In this document: positions 45,679 to 55,071 of the stretch, piece after piece
How the letters are laid out: each line of letters opens with the position of its first letter
Numbering within the stretch: position 1 is the stretch's first letter
NCBI RefSeq assembly: GCF_003049525.1
Contig: NZ_PYWL01000002.1
Span: 124,001 to 188,000 of the forward strand
DNA from: Lysinibacillus fusiformis
GTDB taxonomy: Bacteria; Bacillota; Bacilli; Bacillales_A; Planococcaceae
Length of the DNA stretch: 64,000 nt
Direction: 5' to 3'
Translations under genes and position numbers: made by a program
The notes under the pieces: model-generated
Seen by the model: only the letters and a program-made list of their open reading frames with translations
Databases searched by the model: none
What the model was told of the DNA's origin: nothing

Positions 45679-47070
45679 TTATTCTTTATTCATTTCGCTA
45701 TGCTTTCGACCATAAACCAAATAAACAATCAAACCGATGATGAACCAAATACCACATGCAACCCATGTAAGGACAGAAAGCTGTGATATTAAAAAGAGAC
45801 ATAATAGGAATGATAAAATCGGTAGGACTGGGAAAAACGGTACTTTAAAGCCCCCAGAAGGGATATTTTTATTTTTACGTAAATACACCACACCGATGGA
45901 TACAATAGTAAATGCGACTAATGTGCCCATATTGACTAGTTCGGCAAGCTTAGAAAGTGGCACAAATCCTGCACAAAAGGCAACTAATATTGCGAAAATC
46001 CATGTGTTTTTCACGGGAGTTTTAAATTTAGGACTGAGCTCAGCCATACTTTTTGGCAGTAAACCATCACGGCCTAATGCGTACAGTAGTCGTGTTCCTC
46101 CGTAAGACATCACTAATATAACAGTCATCATTCCAACTACGGCACCTAATGAGATTATTCCCGCAATCCAATCTTGGTGGACCATCTGCATCACATAGCT
46201 AACAGGGTCACTTACATTTAACGCATGATAGGGAACGATACCTGTTAAAACCATTGATACAACAACATAGAGCACCGTACAAATAAGTAAAGAACCGATG
46301 ATGCCAATGGGCATATTCCGCTGTGGATTTTTAACTTCCTCAGCAGCCGAAGATACCGCATCAAAACCTAAATAAGCAAAAAATACAAGTGCTGCTCCAC
46401 TGAAGACGCCGCTTATGCCAAATGGTAGAAAGGGCTCCCAGTTAGTAGGCTTTACATAAAATACCCCTACGCCAATAAATAGTAAGATGACAGCGACCTT
46501 CAAGAAAACCATCCAAGTATTGAATCGAGTGGATTCTTTAATACCAAGCGTTAATAAAAATGCCGTAGCAAAAATAATCAAAATCGCAGGTACATTCATA
46601 TATGTGCCAGCAGCAGGATTAAAGGCTCCTGAAATTGCTTGGGGCAAAACGATATGAAAGCCGGCAAGAAGTGAGGTTAAGTAAGATGACCAACCTGTCG
46701 CAACAGCGGCAACAGCCAGTCCATATTCCAAAAGTAAAGCCCATCCTACTAACCACGCGATAATCTCGCCAAAGACAATATAGCCATACGTATAGGCGCT
46801 CCCAGTTACGGGGACACTTGATGCAAATTCGGAATAACACATGCCTGCAAAAGCGCAAACAATGGCGGCGATAATAAAGGAAAAAACGATCCCAGGCCCA
46901 GCATGTGTTGCTGCCACCGTTCCAGGCAAGATGAAAATACCAGTGCCGACGATGGCACCAACTCCTAATAATATAAGATCAAAGGCACCTAACGTTTTCT
47001 TTAGTTGAATAGTCCCGCTATTTTGTAATAGTTCCTCGATTTTCTTTCTTCTAAATAATATTTTACTCAC
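45679..47070 (-). CDS. APC-family amino acid permease (YfnA/CAT type)
   Basis: This permease of about 463 residues has 12 helices. The signature GVGAIVGTGIFILPG lies in helix 1 (LGAFDLILLGVGAIVG), with AFAGMCYSEFASSVPVTGSAY and FFAYLGFDAVSSAAEE, typical of the cationic amino acid transporter branch of the APC superfamily. The substrate is unknown. The GTG at 47070 is 7 bases from AGAGGA; the TTG at 47076 is too close to it. Confidence 0.9.
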   Translation of the reverse strand: MSKILFRRKKIEELLQNSGTIQLKKTLGAFDLILLGVGAIVGTGIFILPGTVAATHAGPGIVFSFIIAAIVCAFAGMCYSEFASSVPVTGSAYTYGYIVFGEIIAWLVGWALLLEYGLAVAAVATGWSSYLTSLLAGFHIVLPQAISGAFNPAAGTYMNVPAILIIFATAFLLTLGIKESTRFNTWMVFLKVAVILLFIGVGVFYVKPTNWEPFLPFGISGVFSGAALVFFAYLGFDAVSSAAEEVKNPQRNMPIGIIGSLLICTVLYVVVSMVLTGIVPYHALNVSDPVSYVMQMVHQDWIAGIISLGAVVGMMTVILVMSYGGTRLLYALGRDGLLPKSMAELSPKFKTPVKNTWIFAILVAFCAGFVPLSKLAELVNMGTLVAFTIVSIGVVYLRKNKNIPSGGFKVPFFPVLPILSFLLCLFLISQLSVLTWVACGIWFIIGLIVYLVYGRKHSEMNKE

Positions 47071-47105
47071 GCTCAATCCTCTTTTTCTTAGAAATATGTA
47101 AAAAT

Positions 47106-47132
47106 ATTATACTTTTTTGATAATTAGGTCAA
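47106..47132 (-). promoter_or_regulatory. Possible promoter of the YfnA-like permease gene
   Basis: Minus-strand TTGACC (47132-47127) and TATAAT (47111-47106) are spaced by only 15 bases, shorter than usual. Confidence 0.35.
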
Positions 47133-47260
47133 TCTTTTTGTCGAAATAAAGTGAAAAAACTAATATATTTAGAATTTTTAGAACAATAATAGTAAGGGAG
47201 CTACTCCATATGCTAAATCTATCAAAAAAACATTATTTTTTGTTTTTCCTAAAAATACAA

Positions 47261-47289
47261 TTGTCTTTTTTAGAAAAATTGATTATGAT
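47261..47289 (+). promoter_or_regulatory. Sigma-A-type promoter of the second amino acid permease gene
   Basis: TTGTCT (47261-47266) and TATGAT (47284-47289) are spaced by 17 bases, about 50 bases before the GTG start. Confidence 0.5.
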
Positions 47290-47340
47290 TTTAAAGTATA
47301 TTCAACGTAGATAGAACAACAGGAAAAGAGGCGTTATGGA

Positions 47341-48714
47341 GTGGCCAACAAAGAATTACAACGAGGATTAGAGGCACGTCACATCCAAATGATCGCGCTA
47401 GGCGGTACGATTGGTGTGGGCTTATTTATGGGTTCTGCAAGTGCCATCCAATGGACAGGACCTTCAGTACTCCTTGCCTATGGAATTGCAGGTATTTTTA
47501 TATTTTTCATTATGAGAGCAATGGGTGAGATGCTTTATATGGAGCCAAGTACAGGCTCTTTTGCAACATTTGGCTATAAATACATTCACCCTTTAGCAGG
47601 CTATTTAACAGCATGGAGCAACTGGTTCCAATGGGTAATTGTTGGGATGTCTGAAATTATAGCCGTGGGAACGTATATGCAGTATTGGTATCCTGATTTA
47701 CCAGCATGGATACCGGGTCTCATTGCAATGATCATATTAGGTGTGGCAAACTTTATCTCAGTTAAATCTTTTGGTGAATTTGAATTTTGGTTCGCCATGA
47801 TTAAAATCGTAACCATTATATTAATGATTGTAGCAGGGGTTGGACTGATCTTCTTTGGCTTTGGTAATGATGGTATTGCGATTGGCTTATCAAATCTATG
47901 GAGTCATGGTGGCTTCTTTACTGGTGGCTGGACAGGCTTCTTCTTTGCATTATCGTTAGTAGTTGCAGCCTACCAAGGTGTAGAGCTTATTGGTATTACA
48001 GCAGGGGAAGCAAAAGATCCACAAAAGACAATTACGAATGCTATTCAAAGTATTATTTGGCGCATTTTAATTTTCTATATCGGAGCTATTTTTGTCATTG
48101 TGACAGTGTATCCGTGGGATGAATTGGGTACGATCGGTAGTCCCTTTGTTGCGACATTTGCCAAGGTAGGTATTACAGCTGCTGCAGGTATTATTAATTT
48201 TGTCGTTATTACAGCTGCTATGTCTGGCTGTAACAGTGGTATTTATAGTGCAGGACGTATGTTATATACTCTTGCGATGAATGGACAAGCACCGAAATTT
48301 TTCGCGAAGCTTTCTAAAAATGGTGTACCTTTATTTGGTACAGCTGGCGTGTTAATTGGTTTAGTGATTGGTGTCATTTTAAGCTATATTGCACCACAGA
48401 ATTTATTTGTCTATGTGTACAGTGCAAGTGTTTTACCAGGAATGATACCATGGTTCATTATATTAATTAGCCAAATGAAATTTAGAAAAGTAAAAGGTGA
48501 ACAATTAGCGAATCACCCGTTTAAAATGCCACTAGCCCCTATTACGAATTATTTAACAATTATCTTCTTAATGATGGTGCTGGTTGGCATGTGGATTAAT
48601 GACGATACGCGTATATCATTAATCGTAGGAATTGTATTTTTAGTAATTGTAACTATTAGCTATTATGCATTTGGTATTGGCAAAAATCGCTACAGTACGG
48701 ATCAAGGCGAATAG
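47341..48714 (+). CDS. APC-family amino acid permease (AAT/GABA-permease type)
   Basis: This 457-residue permease has 12 helices and the AAT signature [19 protein letters not shown] then [19 protein letters not shown], with [19 protein letters not shown] and [15 protein letters not shown]. It imports an amino acid with a proton; the exact substrate cannot be told (alanine/serine, proline or GABA transporters are all in this branch). It is divergent from the YfnA-like permease but belongs to a different subfamily. The start is GTG, after AAAAGAGG. Confidence 0.92.
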   Translation: MANKELQRGLEARHIQMIALGGTIGVGLFMGSASAIQWTGPSVLLAYGIAGIFIFFIMRAMGEMLYMEPSTGSFATFGYKYIHPLAGYLTAWSNWFQWVIVGMSEIIAVGTYMQYWYPDLPAWIPGLIAMIILGVANFISVKSFGEFEFWFAMIKIVTIILMIVAGVGLIFFGFGNDGIAIGLSNLWSHGGFFTGGWTGFFFALSLVVAAYQGVELIGITAGEAKDPQKTITNAIQSIIWRILIFYIGAIFVIVTVYPWDELGTIGSPFVATFAKVGITAAAGIINFVVITAAMSGCNSGIYSAGRMLYTLAMNGQAPKFFAKLSKNGVPLFGTAGVLIGLVIGVILSYIAPQNLFVYVYSASVLPGMIPWFIILISQMKFRKVKGEQLANHPFKMPLAPITNYLTIIFLMMVLVGMWINDDTRISLIVGIVFLVIVTISYYAFGIGKNRYSTDQGE

Positions 48715-48715
48715 C

Positions 48716-48753
48716 AAAAAGATGCTTCTCTTAACAAGAGAGGCATCTTTTTT
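48716..48753 (+). terminator. Terminator after the second amino acid permease gene
   Basis: The stem AAAAAGATGCTTCTC / GAGAGGCATCTTTTTT has one mismatch and a six-base loop and ends in a T-run. Confidence 0.88.
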
Positions 48754-48861
48754 GCATATTTTTGCTAGCATATTTTTTACATAAACATTCGTAAACATGC
48801 CAAACTATAAAAAACTACGTGTGGAGACTGGTATTCGTTGAAATAAAAGGGGTTGAACGGA

Positions 48862-50271
48862 ATGCACGAAATACCTGAACAGCTTGTTGCTAAATTAAAG
48901 AAGGAAATAAATGATGTAGATGATGTAAAGCTAAATATGATTGCAACAGAAGAAGGGGATGTTACCCTTATATATTTTTCCTCTCTTATAGAAAAAATGA
49001 CGTTACAATCAATGGTATCTATTCCGTTAACCAATAATATCAAACAAATTCATCAAATGGCTCAATATGTGGACCCTAAAGATATACAAGGCGTCATTAA
49101 AAAATTGAACTCTGGGCAAACACTGCTGTTTTTTCATGAAACCAATGCACTTTTAAGTATGGATACGTATAGTGCACCTACAAGGGCCATTACAAATACT
49201 GAAACAGAATCAACCGTTATAGGGCCTCAGGATGCATTTACGGAATCTTTGGAGACCAATATTTCTCTAGTGAGAAGACGAATTCAAAGCGCTCAGCTAA
49301 AAAATGAAAATCGTATTGTTGGTTCTGAGGCTAATATTAAAATTTCCATTATGTATATGGATAATATTGTGAACCATAAAAACTTAGACGATCTTAGGAA
49401 TCGTATTGATCAGGTGGAATTCCCTTTATTTACAGATATTTCGGTGTTGAAGCAATTAATTGAGGATAATCCGCTATCCCCTTTTCCCCAATATTATATG
49501 ACGGTACGCCCTGATAGTATTTGTCGATACTTAATTGACGGCCGGATTGTCATGTTTATGGATAATAGCCAATTAGCGATTGTCTGTCCGACCTCGTTTT
49601 TTGAAATGTTCGTGTCGATTGAGGATTATTATAACCGATGGACAACAGCCTCATTACTAAGGATGCTGCGCTTCTTTGGTTTTTTCTTAACGATCATGAT
49701 TACGCCCATGTATATTTCTGCCTTAACCTTTCATCCAGAAATATTGCCATATGAGCTTTTGTTAAATCTTCAAGAATCGAGAAGTAAAGTGCCTTTTCCA
49801 CCTCTTATCGAAGTGTTATTTATCGAATTGATTGTAGAGGTATTACGGGAAGCGGGTTCTCGAATGCCGGCAAAAGTAGGACAAACAATCGGTATCGTAG
49901 GAGGTATTGTCATTGGGACTGCGGCTGTGCAGGCAGGATTACTTAGTAATATTCTCATTGTGTTGGTGGCCACTTCTGCACTATTATCTTTCCTACCACC
50001 GATTTTCTTGATGAGTAATGCTAGCCGATTTGTGCGATATATTTTCATTTTATCCGCTGGGTTATTTGGTCTATTTGGGCAAATGCTTGCCTTTGCTTGG
50101 TTAATTCATCATTTACTAAGTTTAAAATCATTAGGAACTCATTATATGACACCAGGTATACCGAGAAATCCAACAGATTTGTTAGATAATGTCATCAGAT
50201 TTCCTATCAACTATTTAACGAAAAAATCAGGCATATCAAGTGCTCAGAAAAAACCGACAGAGGAGAAATGA
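48862..50271 (+). CDS. GerA-family spore germination receptor, A subunit
   Basis: This protein of about 469 residues has an N-terminal soluble domain of about 270 residues (IQSAQLKNENRIVGSEANIKI-type segments and DNPLSPFPQYYMTVRPD) and five or six membrane helices. PFPPLIEVLFIELIVEVLREA then GSRMPAKVGQTIGIVGG is the family signature. A subunits sit in the spore inner membrane and help sense germinants. AAAAGGGG fits the ATG at 48862 better than the TTG at 48853. First gene of an A-B-C operon. Confidence 0.95.
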   Translation: MHEIPEQLVAKLKKEINDVDDVKLNMIATEEGDVTLIYFSSLIEKMTLQSMVSIPLTNNIKQIHQMAQYVDPKDIQGVIKKLNSGQTLLFFHETNALLSMDTYSAPTRAITNTETESTVIGPQDAFTESLETNISLVRRRIQSAQLKNENRIVGSEANIKISIMYMDNIVNHKNLDDLRNRIDQVEFPLFTDISVLKQLIEDNPLSPFPQYYMTVRPDSICRYLIDGRIVMFMDNSQLAIVCPTSFFEMFVSIEDYYNRWTTASLLRMLRFFGFFLTIMITPMYISALTFHPEILPYELLLNLQESRSKVPFPPLIEVLFIELIVEVLREAGSRMPAKVGQTIGIVGGIVIGTAAVQAGLLSNILIVLVATSALLSFLPPIFLMSNASRFVRYIFILSAGLFGLFGQMLAFAWLIHHLLSLKSLGTHYMTPGIPRNPTDLLDNVIRFPINYLTKKSGISSAQKKPTEEK

Positions 50272-50281
50272 GGTAAAAGAC

Positions 50282-51361
50282 TTGGGCGCAGCTAACGTAA
50301 AGATGTTAAATCGCTATCACGTCATTTTTTTGGCCCAGAGTATTATGGTAGGGACAGGAATACTATCATTGCCGCAAAAATTAAGTGCTATGGGTTATAC
50401 CGAGTGGTTTATGCCCGTATTGTTCGGTATTATTGCTACCTTAACTCTTTGGCCCATGATTTGGCTTTGCTCGAAATACCCGAATGAACATCTATTTCGT
50501 ATCAATGAAATTCTTTTCGGGAAAGTTTTAGGGAAAAGCCTTAATCTCTTGTTTGTCATTCAATTTATTATCTTTAGTGCAGGAATTATTAGCAACTATA
50601 TGCATCTCATACAAAGTACAGCGTTACAAGAGCAAACCATCACTTTACCTGTGCTGTGTTTCTTACTGTTACTGATATATATTGTAAGTGGTGGTATCAA
50701 ATCCATTGCTAGATTTTGCATGATGAGTTTTTTTATTACAATCGGCATGTTCTATTTTACACAGTGGGCTATTGAAAAAGGGGAGGTAAGTCATTTACTC
50801 CCTTTATTCAATTTTAGTGGGCTAGATTTCTTTAATGCATTTAAAGAAGGCTATTTATCAGTCCTTGGCTATGAATTAATTATGTTTTACTTTCCATATA
50901 TTATCGATCAGAAAAAAGCCTTTCGTCATTCATTGATTGGTATTTGGATTAGTATTTTCCTTTGTTTTTTCACGACAGTAGTAAGCGTCATCTATTATTC
51001 TGAATGGCAGTTGAAAAACGTAGAGTTTTCCGTTTTGAATTTATTTAAAGCCGGCGAACTTACCTTCGTGGAACGAATCGATATTATCGGTATAACATTA
51101 TGGGTATTTTTAATATTATCGACAGCCACAGCCTATGTATGGTGTGCTAAATTAGGCGTGGATACGCTGTTTAAAAAGAAAAATAGTTATCAATTATATG
51201 TGATTGCTGCTATCATTTTTTTGATTATTAGAATGCCATTTTCTCGAGAATTCCAAGAGAAACTTTTTACAGCAAGTAATTACATTGGTTATATGCTAAT
51301 TATTTGGCCAATCTTCTTAAGCATGATCTATATAGTTCGAAAAAAGAAGGTGCAACAATGA
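50282..51361 (+). CDS. GerA-family spore germination receptor, B subunit (permease-like)
   Basis: This protein of about 359 residues has ten predicted helices and belongs to the spore-germination branch of the APC superfamily (VGTGILSLPQKLSAMGYTEW in helix 1). B subunits are thought to bind the germinant amino acid or sugar. GAGGT at 50270-50274 sets the TTG start at 50282; an ATG at 50303 is possible. The stop overlaps the C-subunit start (ATGA). Confidence 0.94.
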   Translation: MGAANVKMLNRYHVIFLAQSIMVGTGILSLPQKLSAMGYTEWFMPVLFGIIATLTLWPMIWLCSKYPNEHLFRINEILFGKVLGKSLNLLFVIQFIIFSAGIISNYMHLIQSTALQEQTITLPVLCFLLLLIYIVSGGIKSIARFCMMSFFITIGMFYFTQWAIEKGEVSHLLPLFNFSGLDFFNAFKEGYLSVLGYELIMFYFPYIIDQKKAFRHSLIGIWISIFLCFFTTVVSVIYYSEWQLKNVEFSVLNLFKAGELTFVERIDIIGITLWVFLILSTATAYVWCAKLGVDTLFKKKNSYQLYVIAAIIFLIIRMPFSREFQEKLFTASNYIGYMLIIWPIFLSMIYIVRKKKVQQ

Positions 51362-52470
51362 ATAGAAAGCTTCTACTAAGTATCACACTTGCGCTTTTAT
51401 TGTTATTGGCTGGTTGTTCAAGAAAAGAGCTGAAGGTACCTTTAGAGGATATAGGGATGGTTGGAACAATGGCGTTTGATTATATTGATGAAGATCAAAT
51501 GAAATTAACGGTCGCTATTCCTCAATATTCACCAGAGGCACAACAAAACACACAAATTTTTTCGGTGTCTACAGATCTTGTATCGAATGGCATCGTAGAA
51601 ATCGAAAAGCTTTCGGATAAAAAAATTGTCTTTAACCAATTACGAGTTGTGTTGGTTAATGAAGATTTTGCACGAAAAGGTGAGATACAAAATGTCATTC
51701 AGCATCTATACAGAAATGCTGAGGTGGGCAATAAAGTCCTCATTGCTATTGTGAAGGACAAAGCAGAAGCCATTATAAAGGGAAATTACCCGGATAAACC
51801 AAACATTAATATTTACATTAATGATTTATTGGAACCCAGTATAAATACAGCATTTAATCCGAATACGAATATCCATGATTTTATGTATACAATAACGAAT
51901 CCTGTGACGGATACGATTATTCCATATCTTGAAAAACGCGATGAGAAGATTGAAATTAAAGGTGTTGCTGTTTTTAAGGGGAACCATATGCATGAAGTGA
52001 TTAAGCCAGAGGAGGCACTCATTGTTCAAGCATTACTAGGAAGAAAAAGTCTAGCACCTCTCCATTTAGATCTACATGAGGGATATGGGGAGGAAAAATT
52101 AATGATTGATTTAATTGAGAGCTCTATTAAAATGCAAAGTAATAAAAATGTTGACTCACCTAAGCTCATCATTCACCTACAAATTAAAGGAACGTTAAGT
52201 GAATACAAAGGGGCGAGAGAATACGAGTTGAATACGATTGAAAGCATTAGTCGGTTAGAGAAGGATGTAAATAAGCAGCTAGAAGTGGATATTACCAAGT
52301 TTTTAGATAAACTAAAAAATATGGATGTCGATCCTAGTGGGTTAAGTGAAAAATTTAGAATGTACTATCATGGAAAGTGGACGACCAAAAAAACGAGGGA
52401 AGTCATAAGTAAATTACAAACAGAGGTACATGTTGAGACGTCAATTATTAGTACTGGTACATTAAAATAA
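51358..52470 (+). CDS. GerA-family spore germination lipoprotein, C subunit
   Basis: This 370-residue lipoprotein has a signal peptide with lipobox LLAGC (Cys20) and the Ger(x)C domains: EDIGMVGTMAFDYIDEDQ, then KIVFNQLRVVLVNEDFARKG, and a C-terminal domain of beta-alpha units (EGYGEEKLMIDLIESSIKM). It is anchored on the outer face of the spore inner membrane and completes the A-B-C receptor. The germinant is unknown. Confidence 0.95.
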   Translation: MNRKLLLSITLALLLLLAGCSRKELKVPLEDIGMVGTMAFDYIDEDQMKLTVAIPQYSPEAQQNTQIFSVSTDLVSNGIVEIEKLSDKKIVFNQLRVVLVNEDFARKGEIQNVIQHLYRNAEVGNKVLIAIVKDKAEAIIKGNYPDKPNINIYINDLLEPSINTAFNPNTNIHDFMYTITNPVTDTIIPYLEKRDEKIEIKGVAVFKGNHMHEVIKPEEALIVQALLGRKSLAPLHLDLHEGYGEEKLMIDLIESSIKMQSNKNVDSPKLIIHLQIKGTLSEYKGAREYELNTIESISRLEKDVNKQLEVDITKFLDKLKNMDVDPSGLSEKFRMYYHGKWTTKKTREVISKLQTEVHVETSIISTGTLK

Positions 52471-52472
52471 AC

Positions 52473-52508
52473 AGGACAATCCTTATGCTGAAGTGGATTG
52501 TCCTTTTC
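52473..52508. terminator. Terminator between the germination operon and pgeF
   Basis: The 10-bp stem AGGACAATCC / GGATTGTCCT lies between the convergent stops and is followed by TTTTCG on the plus strand. Confidence 0.75.
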
Positions 52509-52514
52509 GTTTGT

Positions 52515-53276
52515 TTAAGATTTTCGCATAATAAAGCTTAAATGTCTGCCTGCCTGTTTGTCCTGACGATAGGAGAAGCCATCAGGGCTAAGGAATGTAC
52601 AAGTGGCATCAACTTGGATTTGCTCAGATGGAATACCAGCAAGTTCACATTGTTTTTTCACCGTTTTTTGATTATCAATATGGTATTTATTCGTCTCGGT
52701 ATTCAAATACATAAATTCCTCTGCATAACCAAGGCTGTGGAACTTCTCATACACATCAGCATCTACCTCAAATTTTTGCTGGCTTAATGCCATACCAATT
52801 TGAACGTGAAAATCCTCTGGTCGACATTGTTCTTCTTCCAACAGATGCTGGAACAGTTTAGGAGTAATTTCTTTAATAGTGCCCTGCCACCCTGAATGAA
52901 TGACGCCCACTAAACCATTGGCCACATTATAAAAAATCACAGGAACGCAATCTGCCGTAAAACTACATAATAATAAATTAGGCTCAACTGTATAAAGAGC
53001 ATCTGTGTTTTTCACAGCCGTATCCATTTGCACGGCGCCACGTCCTTTATCGGCTAAGGTCACTCGATGGAAGTTGGCACTATGTGTTTGTTCCGTACAA
53101 ATAAAATCTTGTAGGTCGCAGTTCAATGCTGTTGCTAATTGTTGACGATTGTCAATGACATCATGGATATGATCGCAAACATGCAACGCCATATTATTAT
53201 GCTCTAATTCCATCGTATCCTTTAAGGTAGTGCCAGCGATAAATTGATCATTATCTACATATATTTTTGATTTCAT
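52515..53276 (-). CDS. pgeF: PgeF/YfiH family protein (peptidoglycan editing factor)
   Basis: This 253-residue protein has the metal-binding family motifs EQTHSANFH, SFTADCVPVIFY and GVIHSGWQGTIKEI, with the late segment DATCTFLSPDGFSYRQDK. The family was called polyphenol oxidase or laccase-like; in E. coli PgeF removes wrongly inserted residues from UDP-MurNAc peptides. Length is normal. GGGGTGATTG precedes the ATG. It is a single gene. Confidence 0.92.
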   Translation of the reverse strand: MKSKIYVDNDQFIAGTTLKDTMELEHNNMALHVCDHIHDVIDNRQQLATALNCDLQDFICTEQTHSANFHRVTLADKGRGAVQMDTAVKNTDALYTVEPNLLLCSFTADCVPVIFYNVANGLVGVIHSGWQGTIKEITPKLFQHLLEEEQCRPEDFHVQIGMALSQQKFEVDADVYEKFHSLGYAEEFMYLNTETNKYHIDNQKTVKKQCELAGIPSEQIQVDATCTFLSPDGFSYRQDKQAGRHLSFIMRKS

Positions 53277-53444
53277 TCAATCACCCCGCTTTACTATATA
53301 GGATTCCACTACGAATGTATAGGTTCCATTCCCTTGAATATTTGTTACTACTTTCCCTTACTCTACTAGCAAACTTTTAGACATAATGAATAGATTTCTT
53401 CACATATAGTATGAGGAATCATATGTGGAGGGAGAGAGTAAAAA

Positions 53445-54071
53445 ATGGCTCAACTAGATATTTTATTAATTTGCCAAATAGGCATGGGCCTTTTCTGGAT
53501 TATTACATATATATTAGTTATTTACAAAGGGTGGAAGGATAAAAAATACGGCATGCCTATGGTTGCTATTTGTGCCAATATTGCATGGGAATTTATCTTT
53601 ACTTTTCTTTACCCACAAAATGACCTTCAACGATTGATTACGCTCACTTGGCTCATATTAGATGTCGTTATACTGATGCAATTTTTACGTTTTGCACCAC
53701 CAGAATATCGGAGAATCCTGTCTAAAAAATTATTATATGCCTCTTTTTTGGTCACTTTAATTTTCAGCATGTTAATGATTTTAGGGATTATTCATCAATT
53801 TCAGGATTTTGAAGGGAAGTACGCAGCGTTTATGCAAAACCTCATGATGTCAGGATTATTTATCGGTTTATTATTACGAAGAGGGAATTTAGATGGTCAA
53901 TCCATGGGCATTGCTGTCTGTAAGATGATTGGAACATTGTTTGCTGCAGTTGGCTTTTATCTTTATTTCCGTACGCCGTTTATTACCATTATTTCTATAG
54001 CTACCTTTTTTTATGACTGTCTCTATATTCTATTAATTTACCAAATGAAGAGGAAATTAGTAGCGAAGTAG
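53445..54071 (+). CDS. Seven-helix membrane protein, possibly a transmembrane terpene cyclase
   Basis: This 208-residue protein has seven hydrophobic helices in short loops. The segment CANIAWEFIFTFLYP, with an acidic residue in helix 2-3, followed by LILDVVILMQFL, resembles the Glu and Asp placed in Pyr4/PaxB-type membrane terpene cyclases; I offer that family only as a possibility. The gene stands alone with GGAGGGAGAG before the ATG. No prenyltransferase gene lies near it. The safe call is a small polytopic membrane protein. Confidence 0.6.
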   Translation: MAQLDILLICQIGMGLFWIITYILVIYKGWKDKKYGMPMVAICANIAWEFIFTFLYPQNDLQRLITLTWLILDVVILMQFLRFAPPEYRRILSKKLLYASFLVTLIFSMLMILGIIHQFQDFEGKYAAFMQNLMMSGLFIGLLLRRGNLDGQSMGIAVCKMIGTLFAAVGFYLYFRTPFITIISIATFFYDCLYILLIYQMKRKLVAK

Positions 54072-54302
54072 GGTTTCTTCAGTAAATATGGAAGACTAAT
54101 TTAGTTGGTAATGTTTGTTAATGACAATTAGATTGCAACTTGATGACAAGGTGCATCATGATAAATGGTGTTAAATTGGGATTCGTAAATTTTTGTTGTT
54201 CATCTGTCATGTATTTGTAAAAATCCTTCCAAATATTTTGTGATGATTATTGCTCAAAAACTATTTACCATAAAAGGAGAGCAAACAGGAAGGATGATAG
54301 AC

Positions 54303-54911
54303 ATGTTGAAAAAAGTAAAAAAAGCGGCACTTGCTTCAGTTATTGCAGCTTCATTATTAGTACCAGTGGGGGCAATGGCGGCTGAATCCTATACAGTCTC
54401 ATCTGGTGACACTCTTTGGAAAATCGCATTGAAAACGGAATCAGGTGTACAAGAATTAATGGATGTAAACCCACAGCTTGCCAATCCAAATCAAATTTAT
54501 CCTGGACAAAAAATAAATGTCCCTGTAAAGGAACAAGCAAGCGTTGAACAAGAAGTCATTAAACTGGTGAATGCGGAACGCGCCAAAGCAGGTCTCTCAG
54601 CATTACAAGACGACTGGGAGTTATCAAGAGTAGCTAAATACAAATCTCAAGATATGCATGATAAAAAATACTTTGACCATACAAGTCCAACGTATGGAAC
54701 GCCATTTACGATGATGAAAAATTTCGGTATTTCATATCGATCAGCCGGTGAAAATATTGCCAAAGGTCAACGCTCTGCACAAGAAGTCGTTACAGCTTGG
54801 ATGAACAGTGAAGGGCACCGTGCGAATATTCTCAACAAAACCTATACACATATCGGTATAGGTTATGTAGCAGATGGCAACTACTGGACGCAAATGTTTA
54901 TACAAAAATAA
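54303..54911 (+). CDS. Secreted LysM-CAP (SCP/YkwD-like) protein
   Basis: This 202-residue exported protein has a signal peptide (residues 1-26, ending in AMAAE), one LysM domain (about 28-73; YTVSSGDTLWKIALKT, NPNQIYPGQKINVP) and a CAP domain (about 83-202; INAERAKAGL-type start, SGENIAKG-like SAGENIAKGQ, SEGHRANILNKTYTHIGIG). LysM binds peptidoglycan. CAP domains of the YkwD/SafA-neighbour type are common in spore formers; their activity is not settled. AGGAAGG sets the ATG at 54303. Confidence 0.92.
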   Translation: MLKKVKKAALASVIAASLLVPVGAMAAESYTVSSGDTLWKIALKTESGVQELMDVNPQLANPNQIYPGQKINVPVKEQASVEQEVIKLVNAERAKAGLSALQDDWELSRVAKYKSQDMHDKKYFDHTSPTYGTPFTMMKNFGISYRSAGENIAKGQRSAQEVVTAWMNSEGHRANILNKTYTHIGIGYVADGNYWTQMFIQK

Positions 54912-54918
54912 AAGAAGA

Positions 54919-54960
54919 ACTGCCCCAATCAGGTAAGACTGAGTTTGGGCAGTTTTTTTG
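54919..54960 (+). terminator. Terminator after the LysM-CAP gene
   Basis: The stem ACTGCCCCAA / TTTGGGCAGT is followed by TTTTTTT. Confidence 0.85.
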
Positions 54961-55071
54961 GAATTTATTTAAATATATCCAGATCTTCTAAGAGCGGTAA
55001 ATTATTATTTTGTACAACTATAAATAAATGAATCTTTATAGCAAAAGGCATCAGTGTGCCTTTTAGGAGCT

